Numbered from the stretch's first letter, positions 9,025-18,663 are shown. The stretch is 64,000 nucleotides of DNA from Acidobacteriota bacterium (GCA_026707325.1 JAPOXA010000097.1:1-64000); one strand, 5' to 3'. Program-made: numbers and translations. The notes: generated from the sequence alone by a model not told the origin.

Positions 9025-11404
9025 GGGAGGACGGCCGACCCTTCTCCCGTCAAAACCTCGAGAACATCACGAACTACTTCAGGAGCGCGAAGTACGAACG
9101 GGAGGACAAGATCGGACGCTTCGGCATCGGCTTCAAGTCCGTGTTCGCGTGCACCGAGACTCCCAGGATTCGCAGCGGCGCCGCGGCGTTCGAGATCGTG
9201 GATCGCATCGTGCCGAAGCCGCTGCCGCGGGCCGCTTCCCCTCCGTGCTCCCGAACCGTCATCGAACTTCCATTCAACGGGAAGATGAAGACCGTTGAGG
9301 AGGTCCGGGAAGAGCTGGGCCTGGGGTTGGAACGGTTGCCGGCGATGTCGGTTCTGCATCTGGAGAACACCGAGTCGATCGAGTGGCGCACGGCTCGCGG
9401 CGACTCCCGCTCGATCAAGCGCGGGAAGCTGGCCGCCGGCCTGGTACGGGTCGACGTGGAGAATGCCCGGCGCGGCTACTCCGCCACCCGGCGCCCCGGC
9501 GCTGTAGCGAGAGTCGACGCGGCCGAGCAGTCTCGCCGGGAGACGCACTGGTTCCTCCGGTTTCGCGAGCCCCATGCCCAAGGCTCCTCCAAGCACCTCG
9601 ATGTCGTCTTCGAGCTCCGGAGAAAGGAGGCGGCCCGGAAGGCCTTGCCGGTGAACGACGGATCTCCGGGCCATCAGTTCCGCATCGTCCCGTCCGAACG
9701 GGGAAGGGTCGCCGTGTTCTTCCCCGCCGAGAAGGAGACCTCGAACCTCCGCTTCCACTTGCACGCGCCTTTCATTCCCGAACTCAGCAGGGCGAGCATC
9801 AAGGAACACCCGGACAACGCCGCACTGATCGGCCGCTTGGCGGAGCTCGTGGCCCGGTCGCTGCCGACCATCCGCGACCTCGGGCTCCTCGACCGGGAAT
9901 TCCTCGGAGTCCCTGCCCAACTCGAAGGACCCGATCCGCGACGAATACAAGTCCTTCCAGGAGGCCGTCGTCCGTGCGCTGCGCCAAGAGCCGCTCGTCC
10001 CCATGCGGGGCGGCGGCGTCGCGATCGTGGATCCCGACACCTACTCCGTCGAGGGCGTCGCCGACGACGGCGTGAAGGCCGTGCTTCAACAACTGGGCGT
10101 GCGTGAGATCGACGACGAGTCGAAGTTCAAGGGCATCCTGGCGAAGTACTACGGCCAATCCGGGCGCCAACCCAGGTGGGAGGAGCACAGGCGGCATGTC
10201 GAGACCTTCATCGACTTCGTGCAACGAGAGCAAGACGATCTTGCAGAAATCGAATCCAGGTTCCGTGCTGGGTCGAGCCGGCTGCGGGCGGACCGGCGGA
10301 AGAGTCAGACGAGGCTGAAGGCAACACGGAAGGCGCTCGCAGGATCCCGGTTCCTGCTGAGCCGGGATGGGCAGTGGTTGCAGCCAGACCAACTGTATGC
10401 CGGCGGCGACTCCCCCAACTCGCCAGCCTCCTACTACCGGTGCCGAGCACGACTACCTCGCGTCGGGCACTACCAAATGCGGCCATCGCGACGCGAACTC
10501 GACTCCGGATACCGGGCCATTCCCCGCTTCGACGAGTTCGCGAGGACGGTCGGCGTCGTCTACCAAATCCCTGTTCGGCAGGCGAAGTGCGAACGCAATC
10601 CCGAGTTTCGCCACCTGGAATCGGGTGGCGGCTCCCAGTGGACGCATCGCGGCACGGATCGCGACTGGAAGGCCCCCGACCGCCTCGGGAACGTGCTCGA
10701 GTGGCTGGAACAGGGAACAGCCGATCTGGAGTCCGAGCGGGAGAACCTGGCAAGAGCCATCCTTCCGCGACCTCGACGCGGCCGAGCGCGCCAAACGGTT
10801 CGCGGCCCTCCCCGAGGAAGACCAGGAGGCATTCTGGGCGTGGCGCGAGGCGAGGAATCAGGCGCCCGAGTTCCCCGAACCTCGGAACCCCGTGCGCCGT
10901 CGCAAGAAAGCCAGGCAAGAGGCCCGAGAGGCGCCGGCCCGCGGCACGGAAGTCCGGCAACGCAGCGTTGGCACCGGCGAGGACGGGTTGAAGCAAGAGG
11001 CGCGAATGAAGCTCCGGGCATGGTACGAGGAGCACGCGCGCTCAAGCCTTTGTCAGATCAGCGAGTGCACGGGCAGATCGTTCAGGCTGCGGGACGGGAA
11101 CTGGTACTTCGAAGCCGTCCGCTTCCTCCGTCTGGGCCGGATGATCGCCGCCGACTACGTGGCGCTCTGCCCCCGCCATGCCGCGATGTTCCAGCACGCG
11201 AATGAGTCGAGGAACGACCTCAAGCGAACGTTCGAGGCGACATGTGCGTCAGGGAACCGGGCCGGGGCTCTGAAGATTCCCATCGTGCTGGCCGGCAAGA
11301 CCGTCGAGATCCTTCTGGCGCCCAATCACGTCATCGACCTCAAGGCGGCACTCGACATCGAGCGAAGCAGCGGGTTGACACGAGGCGCGACCTCTACCGA
11401 CTGA
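9025..11404 (+). pseudogene. sacsin-like HATPase/Hsp90-fold ATPase relic, frameshifted
   Basis: It begins inside the ATPase domain (DGRPFSRQNLENITNYF, then GRFGIGFKSVFACTETPRI, the ATP-lid glycine motif of sacsin/Hsp90-type HATPases). The start of the domain is missing and replaced by helicase sequence. The reading frame changes near 9925 (resuming at PNSKDPIRDEYKSFQEAVVR) and again near 10780 (FRDLDAAERAKRFAALPEED). The last part has SLCQISECTGRSF and YVALCPRHAAMFQHAN, a Cys/His-containing tail seen in large sacsin-like bacterial proteins. With the SNF2 relic it looks like a decayed two-gene defence-type locus. The ends of nucleoside hydrolase and relic overlap at 11394-11404. Confidence 0.75.
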
Positions 11405-12533
11405 GGTTCTGCTCCAGGAAGCGGGTGACCATCCGCTCGATGAACCCGGCGTCGTCGATCTCGAGCGCGACAGTCGAAGCGGGTACACCGCCGGGCTCGA
11501 ACAGGGTCATGCTCCGTTCGTCGACCGTGACGCGGCCCTGTTCGAGGCCGAACAAGTCAGGCCAGAGGAGGTAGCCGACGGCGACTGCGTCGAAGAGGCG
11601 CGGCGTGGTCTGGTTCCGCTCCTCATTCCGCCACAGGGAGTAGAGCGCGGTCACCGCGTCGGTCAGCGGCGTGTCGCGCATGTGCAGGTGGAGGCGACGG
11701 TCGGCGTCGAGGCGGACGTGGTCCGTCACGTCGAGCGGGATGTAGACCACGTCCGTGCCGCCGGCCTGCACGCCGGCGTCGAAGATGCGCGACGAGGCGG
11801 CGTCCGCGAGAACGTTCCACTCCCGCTGCGCGTCACCGCCGTCGTAGCCGGAGTGGATCGAGCCGTACATCGAGACGACGCGCTTCGCCTTCGTGAGAAC
11901 GTCCGGGTCGAGCTCCAGCGCATCGCCGATGTTCGTCACCGGGCCGACGGTGAGCAGCGTGATCTCGCCCGGCGCGGCGCTCAGCGTCTCGACGATGTAC
12001 TCGGCCGCCGGTTGTGCCTGGGGCTTCAAGTCGTCGAAGCCGCGCGCCCAGTGGAACTGCCGCTGGTACGGCGCTTCGCTGAACTGTTCGTGGGGCTTGC
12101 CGTCGCGCAAGGTGACCAGTGGCGTCCCTCGCCCGACGTACACCGGGATGTGCTCCAGCCCCGTCTCCCAGAGCATGCGAAGCGCCAGGGGCGCCCGGTC
12201 CGCCGTGCGCGCGTGCCCGACCGTGACCCCGATCAACTCGATCTCCGGGCTCGCGAGCAACAGCGCCAGCGCGTAGGCGTCGTCGATGTCCGAACCGATG
12301 TCGCAGTCGAAGAGGACCTTCTCGCGTTCGCCGGTGGCGGCGGGGTCGGGCTGAGCGAGGGCGGGCGGGGTGGGGGCGAAGAGGAGGGAGGCGGCGAGAA
12401 GAAAAGCCGGAGCCGGCCGGAGGCCGGCGCGTTTCTCTGGCCGCCTTCGGCGGCAGCGGGTCAGAAGACCCGCGCACCCAGTGTGGAACGCCGCCGCAGG
12501 TCTCTCCCCAGTACCGTCCGTTTTCTTCGTCAT
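11394..12533 (-). CDS. exported inosine/uridine-type nucleoside hydrolase
   Basis: 379 residues. The family metal-binding signature is VLFDCDIGSDIDDAYALALL, with later LTVGPVTNIGDAL. These enzymes cleave the N-glycosidic bond of nucleosides with calcium. The ATG at 12533 has a strong ribosome binding site (AAGGAGAGGAG about 8 bases upstream). Residues 18-41 are encoded by a dispersed palindromic repeat, and the hydrophobic signal core FLLAASLLFAPTPPALAQ follows it. The signal peptide therefore has an unusually long, arginine-rich n-region made of repeat sequence. Location is probably periplasmic. Confidence 0.87.
   Translation of the reverse strand: MTKKTDGTGERPAAAFHTGCAGLLTRCRRRRPEKRAGLRPAPAFLLAASLLFAPTPPALAQPDPAATGEREKVLFDCDIGSDIDDAYALALLLASPEIELIGVTVGHARTADRAPLALRMLWETGLEHIPVYVGRGTPLVTLRDGKPHEQFSEAPYQRQFHWARGFDDLKPQAQPAAEYIVETLSAAPGEITLLTVGPVTNIGDALELDPDVLTKAKRVVSMYGSIHSGYDGGDAQREWNVLADAASSRIFDAGVQAGGTDVVYIPLDVTDHVRLDADRRLHLHMRDTPLTDAVTALYSLWRNEERNQTTPRLFDAVAVGYLLWPDLFGLEQGRVTVDERSMTLFEPGGVPASTVALEIDDAGFIERMVTRFLEQNLSR
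12411..12482 (+). repeat. palindromic repeat, long-form copy, inside the nucleoside hydrolase signal peptide
   Basis: Two or three adjoining stem-loops: a GCCGGCC/GGCCGGC arm pair, then GCCGCCTTCGGCGGC, then GCGGGTCAGAAGACCCGC, ending in GCGCACCCAGT. It closely matches the copies at 41259-41333 and 32794-32860 (reverse). On the minus strand it is translated in frame as residues 18-41 of the nucleoside hydrolase. Confidence 0.8.
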
Positions 12534-12594
12534 CGCGATGCTCCTCTCCTTGCTTCCGTGCTTTTCAGCGCCGAGAGCGTAGTATTGCCCGCTC

Positions 12595-13518
12595 ATGCCT
12601 GACTCGCGACTCCGACGGTTCGTTCGCGATCCCCTGTTCGTCTTCCTGGTGATCGGGGTCGGGGTGTTCGCGCTCGACCGCATGGCCGGCGGGGTCTTCG
12701 ACGCGGAGAGCCGGACGGTCGTCGTCAACCGGGCGCAGGCGATCCGGCTGGCAGACCTCTGGAGCGCGCAGATCGGCCGGCTGCCGACCGTGGCGGAGCT
12801 CGACTCACTGATCGACGACCACGTCCGGGAAGAGATCCTGGTACGCGAAGCGGCGCGCATGGGTCTCGACCAGGACGACACGATCGTCCGGCGGCGGCTG
12901 GCTCAGAAGATGTCCTTCCTGATCGAGGACACGGCGGTCGCGGACGCGGTGGCGGAGGCCGATCTCAAGCAGTACTTCGAGGAGAACGCGGAACGCTACG
13001 GTGAGCCGCAACGCTTCACGCTCCGCCACGTCTACGTCAGCCCCGACCGCCGCGGCAGCGACGAAGAAGCGGCCAGGGCGGCTTCCGACATCCTCGAACA
13101 GCTTCGCGCCGAGGGCAGTGACGCAGCGCCCGAGAACACGCTCTGGCGGAGGCTGGGCGATCCCTTCATGCTGCGCCGCGAGTACGGCCGCCGGACCGCC
13201 GAGGACCTGGCCGAACTGTTCGGCGGCGCCTTCGTCGACGGGCTGGAAACGCTGCCGATCGGCGAGTGGGCAGGACCGGTCGAGTCCGCCTACGGCTACC
13301 ACGTCGTCCGGCTCTCCGTCCGCACGGAAGCGCAACCGGCGATGTTCGAGGACGTGCGCCGGCGCGTGCTGGACGACGCCCAGCGCGACGCCCGCGACGC
13401 CGCGAACCGAGCCGCGCACGAGAGTCTGCGAGAGCGCTACCGGGTCATCATCGAGGAGATCGACTTCGTCTCCGACCTGGAGGGCGGCGAGGCGGCCGAG
13501 GCCGGAGACGAGCCCTGA
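12595..13518 (+). CDS. membrane-anchored parvulin-type peptidyl-prolyl isomerase
   Basis: 307 residues. One N-terminal TM helix (residues 13-32) anchors a periplasmic chain. A SurA/PpiD-like helical region with LPTVAELDSLIDDHVREEIL follows, then a PpiC-like domain (RFTLRHVYVSP, GEWAGPVESAYGYHVVRLS). It would help fold exported proteins. It is divergent from the nucleoside hydrolase (61-bp gap) and lies upstream of the HupE/UreJ protein, a pairing seen in other genomes. The C-terminal tail is acidic (EGGEAAEAGDEP). Confidence 0.88.
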   Translation: MPDSRLRRFVRDPLFVFLVIGVGVFALDRMAGGVFDAESRTVVVNRAQAIRLADLWSAQIGRLPTVAELDSLIDDHVREEILVREAARMGLDQDDTIVRRRLAQKMSFLIEDTAVADAVAEADLKQYFEENAERYGEPQRFTLRHVYVSPDRRGSDEEAARAASDILEQLRAEGSDAAPENTLWRRLGDPFMLRREYGRRTAEDLAELFGGAFVDGLETLPIGEWAGPVESAYGYHVVRLSVRTEAQPAMFEDVRRRVLDDAQRDARDAANRAAHESLRERYRVIIEEIDFVSDLEGGEAAEAGDEP

Positions 13519-13534
13519 GGCGGCGACCAAAGTG

Positions 13535-13609
13535 GACGCCGGCCCTGCGGCCGGCGCGATCTGACGGCCGCCTGCGGCGGCAGCCGGCGGGGGCGCCGGC
13601 GCACCCAGT
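13535..13609 (+). repeat. palindromic repeat copy supplying the HupE-like start codon
   Basis: The copy has the first stem (GCCGGCCCTGCGGCCGGC), the GCCGCCTGCGGCGGC stem, then GCCGGCGGGGGCGCCGGC, ending in GCGCACCCAGT. The GTG used as start of the next gene is made by the last bases of the repeat plus one flanking base (13608-13610). It fills the 89-bp gap between the parvulin and HupE-like genes. Confidence 0.75.
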
Positions 13610-14621
13610 GGTCAGCCTCTCGCTACTCGGGGCGATCCTGGCCGGACTGCTCGGGTTGGCAACCCCCGCGGACGCCCACGAGGTCCGTCCCGGCTACTTC
13701 GAACTGAACGAGGCGGAGCCCGGAACCTTCGAGGTCTTCTGGAAGCAGCCTCGCCGCGGCGCGCTCCTGCTCGTGCTCGACCCGGTGCTGCCGGAACACT
13801 GCACCGAGACCGTCCGGCACCCGCCCGAGCACCTGGCCGGCGCCCTGGTCGAACGCTGGACCGTGGAGTGCCAGGCGGCGGACGGCGACCCGGATCGCAT
13901 GTTCCACGGCGAGACCTTCGGCATCGACGGTCTGGAACGGACCCTGACGGACGTCCTGCTCCGGATCAGTTTCACGAACGGCGACAGCCTCACCCAACTG
14001 CTCCGGCCGGAAGAGCCTTCGGTCACCGTGGACCGGGAGGCGGCCGGCAACGCCTGGCCCTACTTCCGGCTCGGCGTCGAGCACCTGGTGTTTGGCGTCG
14101 ACCACATCCTGTTCGTCATCGGCCTGCTCTTCTACGTCCGCGATCCCTGGCGCCTGGTCGGCGTGATCACGTCGTTCACCCTCGCCCACAGCATCACGCT
14201 CGCGCTCTCGTCCCTGGACGTCGTCAAGATCTCCCCCGCGCCGGTCGAGGCGGTGATCGCCCTGTCCATCCTGTTCCTGGCGGTCGAGCTGCTGCGTCCC
14301 GAGGATCAGCGATCGCCGATCACGACGAAGAGCCCATGGCTCATCGCCTTCGCCTTCGGCCTGCTGCACGGCTTCGGCTTCGCCGGCGCCCTGGCCGAGA
14401 TCGGCCTGCCGCAGCGCGCGATCGCCCTGGCGCTCTTCCTGTTCAACGTCGGCGTCGAGGTCGGGCAGCTCCTCGTCGTTGCGGTGGTGCTTGCCCTGCT
14501 GGCCCTGGTCAAGCGAGTCGGCATCGTCGTGCCGGAACTCGTCGTGCGAGCGCCGATCTACGCGACCGGCATCATCTCGGCGTTCTGGTTCGTGGAGCGG
14601 ATGGGCCGGATCGTCGTCTGA
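13608..14621 (+). CDS. HupE/UreJ family membrane protein
   Basis: About 337 residues from GTG 13608. There is no ATG between the upstream gene and the signal peptide, and this GTG directly precedes VSLSLLGAILAGLLGLATPADA. A periplasmic domain of about 140 residues follows, then a C-terminal membrane domain of six or seven helices. That domain starts with RLGVEHLVFGVDHILFVIGLL, the His/Asp motif of HupE/UreJ proteins, which are candidate nickel/cobalt permeases. FGLLHGFGFAGAL is also typical. The start overlaps a dispersed repeat and no Shine-Dalgarno is visible. Confidence 0.87.
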   Translation: MVSLSLLGAILAGLLGLATPADAHEVRPGYFELNEAEPGTFEVFWKQPRRGALLLVLDPVLPEHCTETVRHPPEHLAGALVERWTVECQAADGDPDRMFHGETFGIDGLERTLTDVLLRISFTNGDSLTQLLRPEEPSVTVDREAAGNAWPYFRLGVEHLVFGVDHILFVIGLLFYVRDPWRLVGVITSFTLAHSITLALSSLDVVKISPAPVEAVIALSILFLAVELLRPEDQRSPITTKSPWLIAFAFGLLHGFGFAGALAEIGLPQRAIALALFLFNVGVEVGQLLVVAVVLALLALVKRVGIVVPELVVRAPIYATGIISAFWFVERMGRIVV

Positions 14622-14639
14622 CGCCGTTCGCCTCGAATC

Positions 14640-15600
14640 ATGCCTTGGAACGGACGGCTCGGCACGCTCGCCGACTTCATCAGGACCGAGACGGAGGACA
14701 CCCAGGGAAGTCCAGGACCGGCGCGACGCGATCCACCAGGAGTCGTCCGACACGGACCGGCTGCTGGCCGCCGTCGGCGAGAAGGCGCTTCGCAACCAAC
14801 TCCCCAGGATGCTGGTCGCCGTGCTCGAAGCCGACGGTCAAGAACTCGGCGGCAAGAGACTCGCCGAAGCCGCAATCGCGACTTGGCATACGGACGCTCT
14901 CTGGCAACACCGCGGGGAGCTGGACCACCTCGATCCTCCGAAGCAATGGGCCGGTTCGCCACGAGCGATCGCGTTCGTCCAGTCCCTCGGCCTTCCAGAC
15001 GAATGGGCCGGCAAGCGAACCCGCAAGCGGGATCCCTGGCTGGAAGTGCAAGGTCCCACAAAGCTGCCGCCGCTGCACGACTACCAGCAACGCGTCGCCG
15101 GCTCCGGGAAGACCCGGGTTGCCGTGCAGGCGATCATCGAAGCGATAGCCGAGGACGACTTCCCCGGCGGAGTGGTCTGGGTGGCCGACCGTGACGAGCT
15201 TTGCGAACAGGCGGTCGAGGCGTGGCGCCAAGTGTGGTCGAGCGTCGGTCAGCCCCGCAAGCGTCTGCCGTCTTCGCCACGTCGGTGGAGCACGCACAGA
15301 CCCTCGCCGCACTCCTTGAGGACCGAGGCATCCATTCCCGCGCCATCAGCGGAAACACCAGAACAGCAGCCCGGCGCCATTCAGTCGACGAGTTCCGGAA
15401 TGGGCGAATCCAAGCACTCGTGAACTACGGGGTGTTTCGGGAAGGCTTCGACGCCCCGAAGACCCGCGCGATCCTCGTTGCCCGCCCGGTCTACAGCCCG
15501 AATCTCTACTTCCAGATGATCGGCCGTGGCTTGCGAGGGCCAAGAAACGGCGGCACCGAGCGCTGCCTGATCCTGAACGTCGAGGACAACATCGAGACCT
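14640..15600 (+). pseudogene. DEAD/DEAH-box helicase relic with internal deletions
   Basis: A short start (MPWNGRLGTLADFIRTET) shifts frame near 14710 into DTDRLLAAVGEKALRNQLP, which continues to HDYQQRVA. That is joined directly to GSGKTRVAVQAIIEAI, so the stretch before Walker A is lost. After WRQVWSSVG near 15240 the DExx and middle motifs are missing. The other frame resumes with FATSVEHAQTLAALLEDRG, YGVFREGFDAPKTRAILVAR and YFQMIGRGLRGPRNGG, which are superfamily 2 motifs IV to VI. The tail is truncated after CLILNVEDNIE. It shows the same deletion style as the relic at 6.8-11.4 kb and is probably a remnant of a defence helicase. Confidence 0.78.
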
Positions 15601-15645
15601 TGCAATCGGCCGGCCCACAACCCTTCAACCGGACGCCACCAAACC

Positions 15646-15675
15646 TTGCAATCAGACGGACCCCAACGTTACGAT
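15646..15675 (+). promoter_or_regulatory. candidate sigma70-like promoter for the DUF4143 ATPase
   Basis: TTGCAA at 15646-15651 and TACGAT at 15670-15675 are 18 bp apart and end 7 bp before ATG 15683, so a transcript would be nearly leaderless. The local sequence is AT-richer than its surroundings. This is based on sequence resemblance only. Confidence 0.3.
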
Positions 15676-15682
15676 CAGCCGC

Positions 15683-17023
15683 ATGTCGAGGCCGACCTTC
15701 TACCGACGCGGCGCCGAGCAGCGGCTTGCCGAGGCGCTCGAAGACTCGCCGGTCGTGCTGATCCACGGTCCACGACAGTGCGGCAAGACGACCCTCGCCC
15801 AGTACGCCTGTACTGCCGATCGCGCGACCTGGGCAGAGGACTCGACGGCCTGGGCCGGCATCATGCCGGCATCGGGACCCGGACACCGGGACTACGCCTA
15901 CATCAGCTTCGACGATGCAGTCGTCAGAGGCGGCGCGCGAGCCGACCCCGCGGGGTTCGTCGCGGATCTGCCCGAGCGGGTGATTCTGGACGAGGTCCAA
16001 CACGTTCCCGCGCTGTTCGAAGCGATCAAGTTGGAGGTGGACCGTCGCCGAGTGCCCGGCCGCTTCCTGCTCACCGGTTCCACCAACGTGCTGCTCCTGC
16101 CGACACTTTCCGAGTCCCTGGCCGGTCGCCTGCAGATCGTGCCGCTGTATCCGCTGACGCAACGTGAGCTGGCAAACCCGGCGGCAGGAGGCGCTTCCTG
16201 GTCCGGCACAGGCTTCCTGAACGCCCTCTTCGGAGACGGCTTCGGAGTTCGTCGAACCGAGCGGCTCGGCAAGCAGCTCATCGACCGAATCGTCGCCGGC
16301 GGATTCCCCGCGGCACTCCGCCGCCCAACCGCTGTGCGTCAGGCCGAATGGCACCACAACTACATTGAAGCGCAGATCCAGCGCGACGTTCGCGACCTGA
16401 CGCGCATCCGGTCGCTCGACGTCCTGCCGGCGCTCCTCACCTCGACCGCCTCGCAGACGGCCAGACTGTTCAATCTCAGCAGTCTGGCGACGCCGTTCAG
16501 CCTGAGTCGTCCCACGATCGGTGAGTACGTCACGCTTCTGGAGCGGCTGTTCCTGCTGGAACGGCTCCGGCCATGGCACAGCAACCGGCTGAGCCGCCTG
16601 ATCAAGACGCCCAAGCTGCACGTCGGCGACACCGGACTTGCGTCGGCGCTGCTGGGCGTGGACGCCGCGTCGCTCGCCGCCGACCGCACCTTGGCGGGAC
16701 GGTTGCTCGAGACGTTCGCGTTCCAGGAGTTGCGGCGCCAGGCCAGTTGGCATGGCGCATCCACGAGGTTCTTCCACTTCCGAGACAAGGAAGGCGCGGA
16801 GGTGGACATCGTGATCGAGCGTGGCGCCCGATCCCTGGCCGGGGTGGAAATCAAGGCCGGCGCCACGGTCACCCGAGCGGACTTCAGCGGTCTGCGCAAG
16901 CTGGCTAGGGCGGCAGGCGAGCACTTCGTCCGCGGCGTGGTGCTCTATGACGGCGAGATCAGTACGAGTTTCGGGGAACGGATGTACGCCGTGCCCGTGC
17001 GGCGACTATGGGAAACGGCATGA
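15683..17023 (+). CDS. AAA_14/DUF4143 ATPase
   Basis: 446 residues with Walker A HGPRQCGKTTLAQYA near residue 29, Walker B ERVILDEVQHVPALFEAIK, sensor LLTGSTN, and a C-terminal DUF4143 domain with a restriction-fold-like segment (DKEGAEVDIVIERG and VEIKAG). The D...E-x-K pattern resembles PD-(D/E)XK nucleases. The family is very common in mobile and defence neighbourhoods but its function is not established. The gene lies just after a decayed helicase and appears intact. Confidence 0.88.
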   Translation: MSRPTFYRRGAEQRLAEALEDSPVVLIHGPRQCGKTTLAQYACTADRATWAEDSTAWAGIMPASGPGHRDYAYISFDDAVVRGGARADPAGFVADLPERVILDEVQHVPALFEAIKLEVDRRRVPGRFLLTGSTNVLLLPTLSESLAGRLQIVPLYPLTQRELANPAAGGASWSGTGFLNALFGDGFGVRRTERLGKQLIDRIVAGGFPAALRRPTAVRQAEWHHNYIEAQIQRDVRDLTRIRSLDVLPALLTSTASQTARLFNLSSLATPFSLSRPTIGEYVTLLERLFLLERLRPWHSNRLSRLIKTPKLHVGDTGLASALLGVDAASLAADRTLAGRLLETFAFQELRRQASWHGASTRFFHFRDKEGAEVDIVIERGARSLAGVEIKAGATVTRADFSGLRKLARAAGEHFVRGVVLYDGEISTSFGERMYAVPVRRLWETA

Positions 17024-17097
17024 CGGTGCTGGCGGCCGCGCGGACGCTAAGATGACGCTTCCGTCCAGGGCAGGTTGATCGGAAGAGGAGCCGGCGT

Positions 17098-18663
17098 ATG
17101 GCGAAGGCAGGCGACGAGGCGCAAGCGGCCGACAACGGCAAGCCGAAGGGACTCCTCAACCGGTTCCTGACCGCCATCGAGGTCGTCGGCAACAAACTGC
17201 CGGACCCGGCGATCCTGTTTCTGCTGCTCCTGTTTCTGACCTGGATCGCCTCGGCGCTGCTGGCGCCCGTCCAGTTCGCGGACATCCACCCGGTCACCGG
17301 CGAGCCGGTCCGGATCCAGAACCAGCTCACCGGCGAAGCGTTGGCGACGTTCATGGCGCGGCTGGTGACGACGTTCACCGGGTTTGCTCCGCTGGGCGTG
17401 GTGCTCGTCGCGCTGCTCGGCGTCGGCGTGGCCGAGAAGACGGGCTTCATCAACACCGGCCTGCGGCTGATCCTCGGCTTCACGCCGAAGAGCCTGCTGA
17501 CCCCGATGCTGATCCTCGCGTCGATCGTCAGCCACACGGCGGCGGACGCCGGTTACGTCCTCGTCATCCCGCTCGGCGGGGTCATCTTCTACGCCGCCGG
17601 CCGCCATCCGCTCGCCGGCATCGGGGCTGCCTTCGCCGGCGTGTCGGGCGGATTCTCTGCCAACTTCATCCCCTCGGGCATCGATCCCCTGCTCCAGGGC
17701 TTCACGCAGTCGGCGGCGCAGATCCTCGATCCCGAAGTGCTGGTCAACCCGCTCTGCAACCTGTGGTTCACCGGACTGTCTTCCATCCTGGTGATCGCCG
17801 TCGGTTGGTACCTGACCGACCGGGTGATCGAGCCGAGACTCCGCGGCACCGAGATCGACGGCGACCCGGACGAGATGCCGAAGATGGAGGAACCGAGCCG
17901 GAGGGACCGTCTCGGCTTCCTGGCCGGCATGGGCTCCCTGGTGCTCGGCCTGGTCGTCCTGCTGATCTGGGCGTGGCCCGAGGCGTCGCCGCTCCGCAGC
18001 GAGGCCGGCGAGCTGACCGCGTTCTCGGCGCCGCTGATGCAGATGCTCGTGCCCCTGATCTTCGTCTTCTTCCTGATCCCCGGCGTCGTCCACGGCTACG
18101 TCGCGGGCACCGTGAAGACCCACCGCGACATCGTCGACGGCATGAGCGACGCGATGCGCACGATGGCCTACTACCTGGTCATGGCCTTCTTCGCCGCCCA
18201 GTTCATCGCCGCCTTCAGCAGCTCGAACGTCGGCCTGCTGATCGCGCTCAAGGGCGCGAACTTCCTGCGCGATCTGGGATTGCCGGCGCAGGCGACCGTG
18301 GTCGGCATCGTCCTGCTGTCGGCGGTGGTCAACCTCTTCGTCGGCTCGGCCTCGGCCAAGTGGGCCGTGCTCTCGGTGATCTTCGTGCCGATGCTGATGA
18401 ACCTCGGCATCTCGCCCGAGCTGACGCAGGCCGCCTACCGGGTCGGCGACAGCGTGACGAACATCGTCACGCCGCTCATGCCCTACTTCCCGCTGGTCGT
18501 CGTGTTCTGCCAGCGCTACACGAAGAACGCCGGCATCGGAACCGTCCTTTCGCTGATGATCCCGTACGCCGTCACGTTGCTCATCACATGGACGATCTTC
18601 CTGATCGGCTACTGGCTGCTGGGCATTCCGCTCGGCCTCCAGGCGGGCTACACCTACCCCTGA
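17098..18663 (+). CDS. AbgT-family transporter
   Basis: 521 residues with about 11 to 13 hydrophobic segments. The sequence has the AbgT/YdaH character: LPDPAILFLLLLF near the start, FTGFAPLGVVLVALLGVGVAEKTG, and a late VVNLFVGSASAKWAVLSVIFVPML. Family members move p-aminobenzoyl-glutamate or act as sulfonamide exporters using a cation gradient. A good ribosome binding site (GGAAGAGGAG) precedes ATG 17098. The gene stands alone between the DUF4143 ATPase and a small exported protein. Confidence 0.9.
   Translation: MAKAGDEAQAADNGKPKGLLNRFLTAIEVVGNKLPDPAILFLLLLFLTWIASALLAPVQFADIHPVTGEPVRIQNQLTGEALATFMARLVTTFTGFAPLGVVLVALLGVGVAEKTGFINTGLRLILGFTPKSLLTPMLILASIVSHTAADAGYVLVIPLGGVIFYAAGRHPLAGIGAAFAGVSGGFSANFIPSGIDPLLQGFTQSAAQILDPEVLVNPLCNLWFTGLSSILVIAVGWYLTDRVIEPRLRGTEIDGDPDEMPKMEEPSRRDRLGFLAGMGSLVLGLVVLLIWAWPEASPLRSEAGELTAFSAPLMQMLVPLIFVFFLIPGVVHGYVAGTVKTHRDIVDGMSDAMRTMAYYLVMAFFAAQFIAAFSSSNVGLLIALKGANFLRDLGLPAQATVVGIVLLSAVVNLFVGSASAKWAVLSVIFVPMLMNLGISPELTQAAYRVGDSVTNIVTPLMPYFPLVVVFCQRYTKNAGIGTVLSLMIPYAVTLLITWTIFLIGYWLLGIPLGLQAGYTYP

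Noticed and set aside
6819..10106. Reading 6819-10106 as one intact fused helicase-ATPase protein of 1095 residues.
   Set aside because: Key helicase motifs II to VI are missing, frames change near 7960 and 8165, and the ATPase lacks its start. An open frame alone is weak evidence at this GC content.
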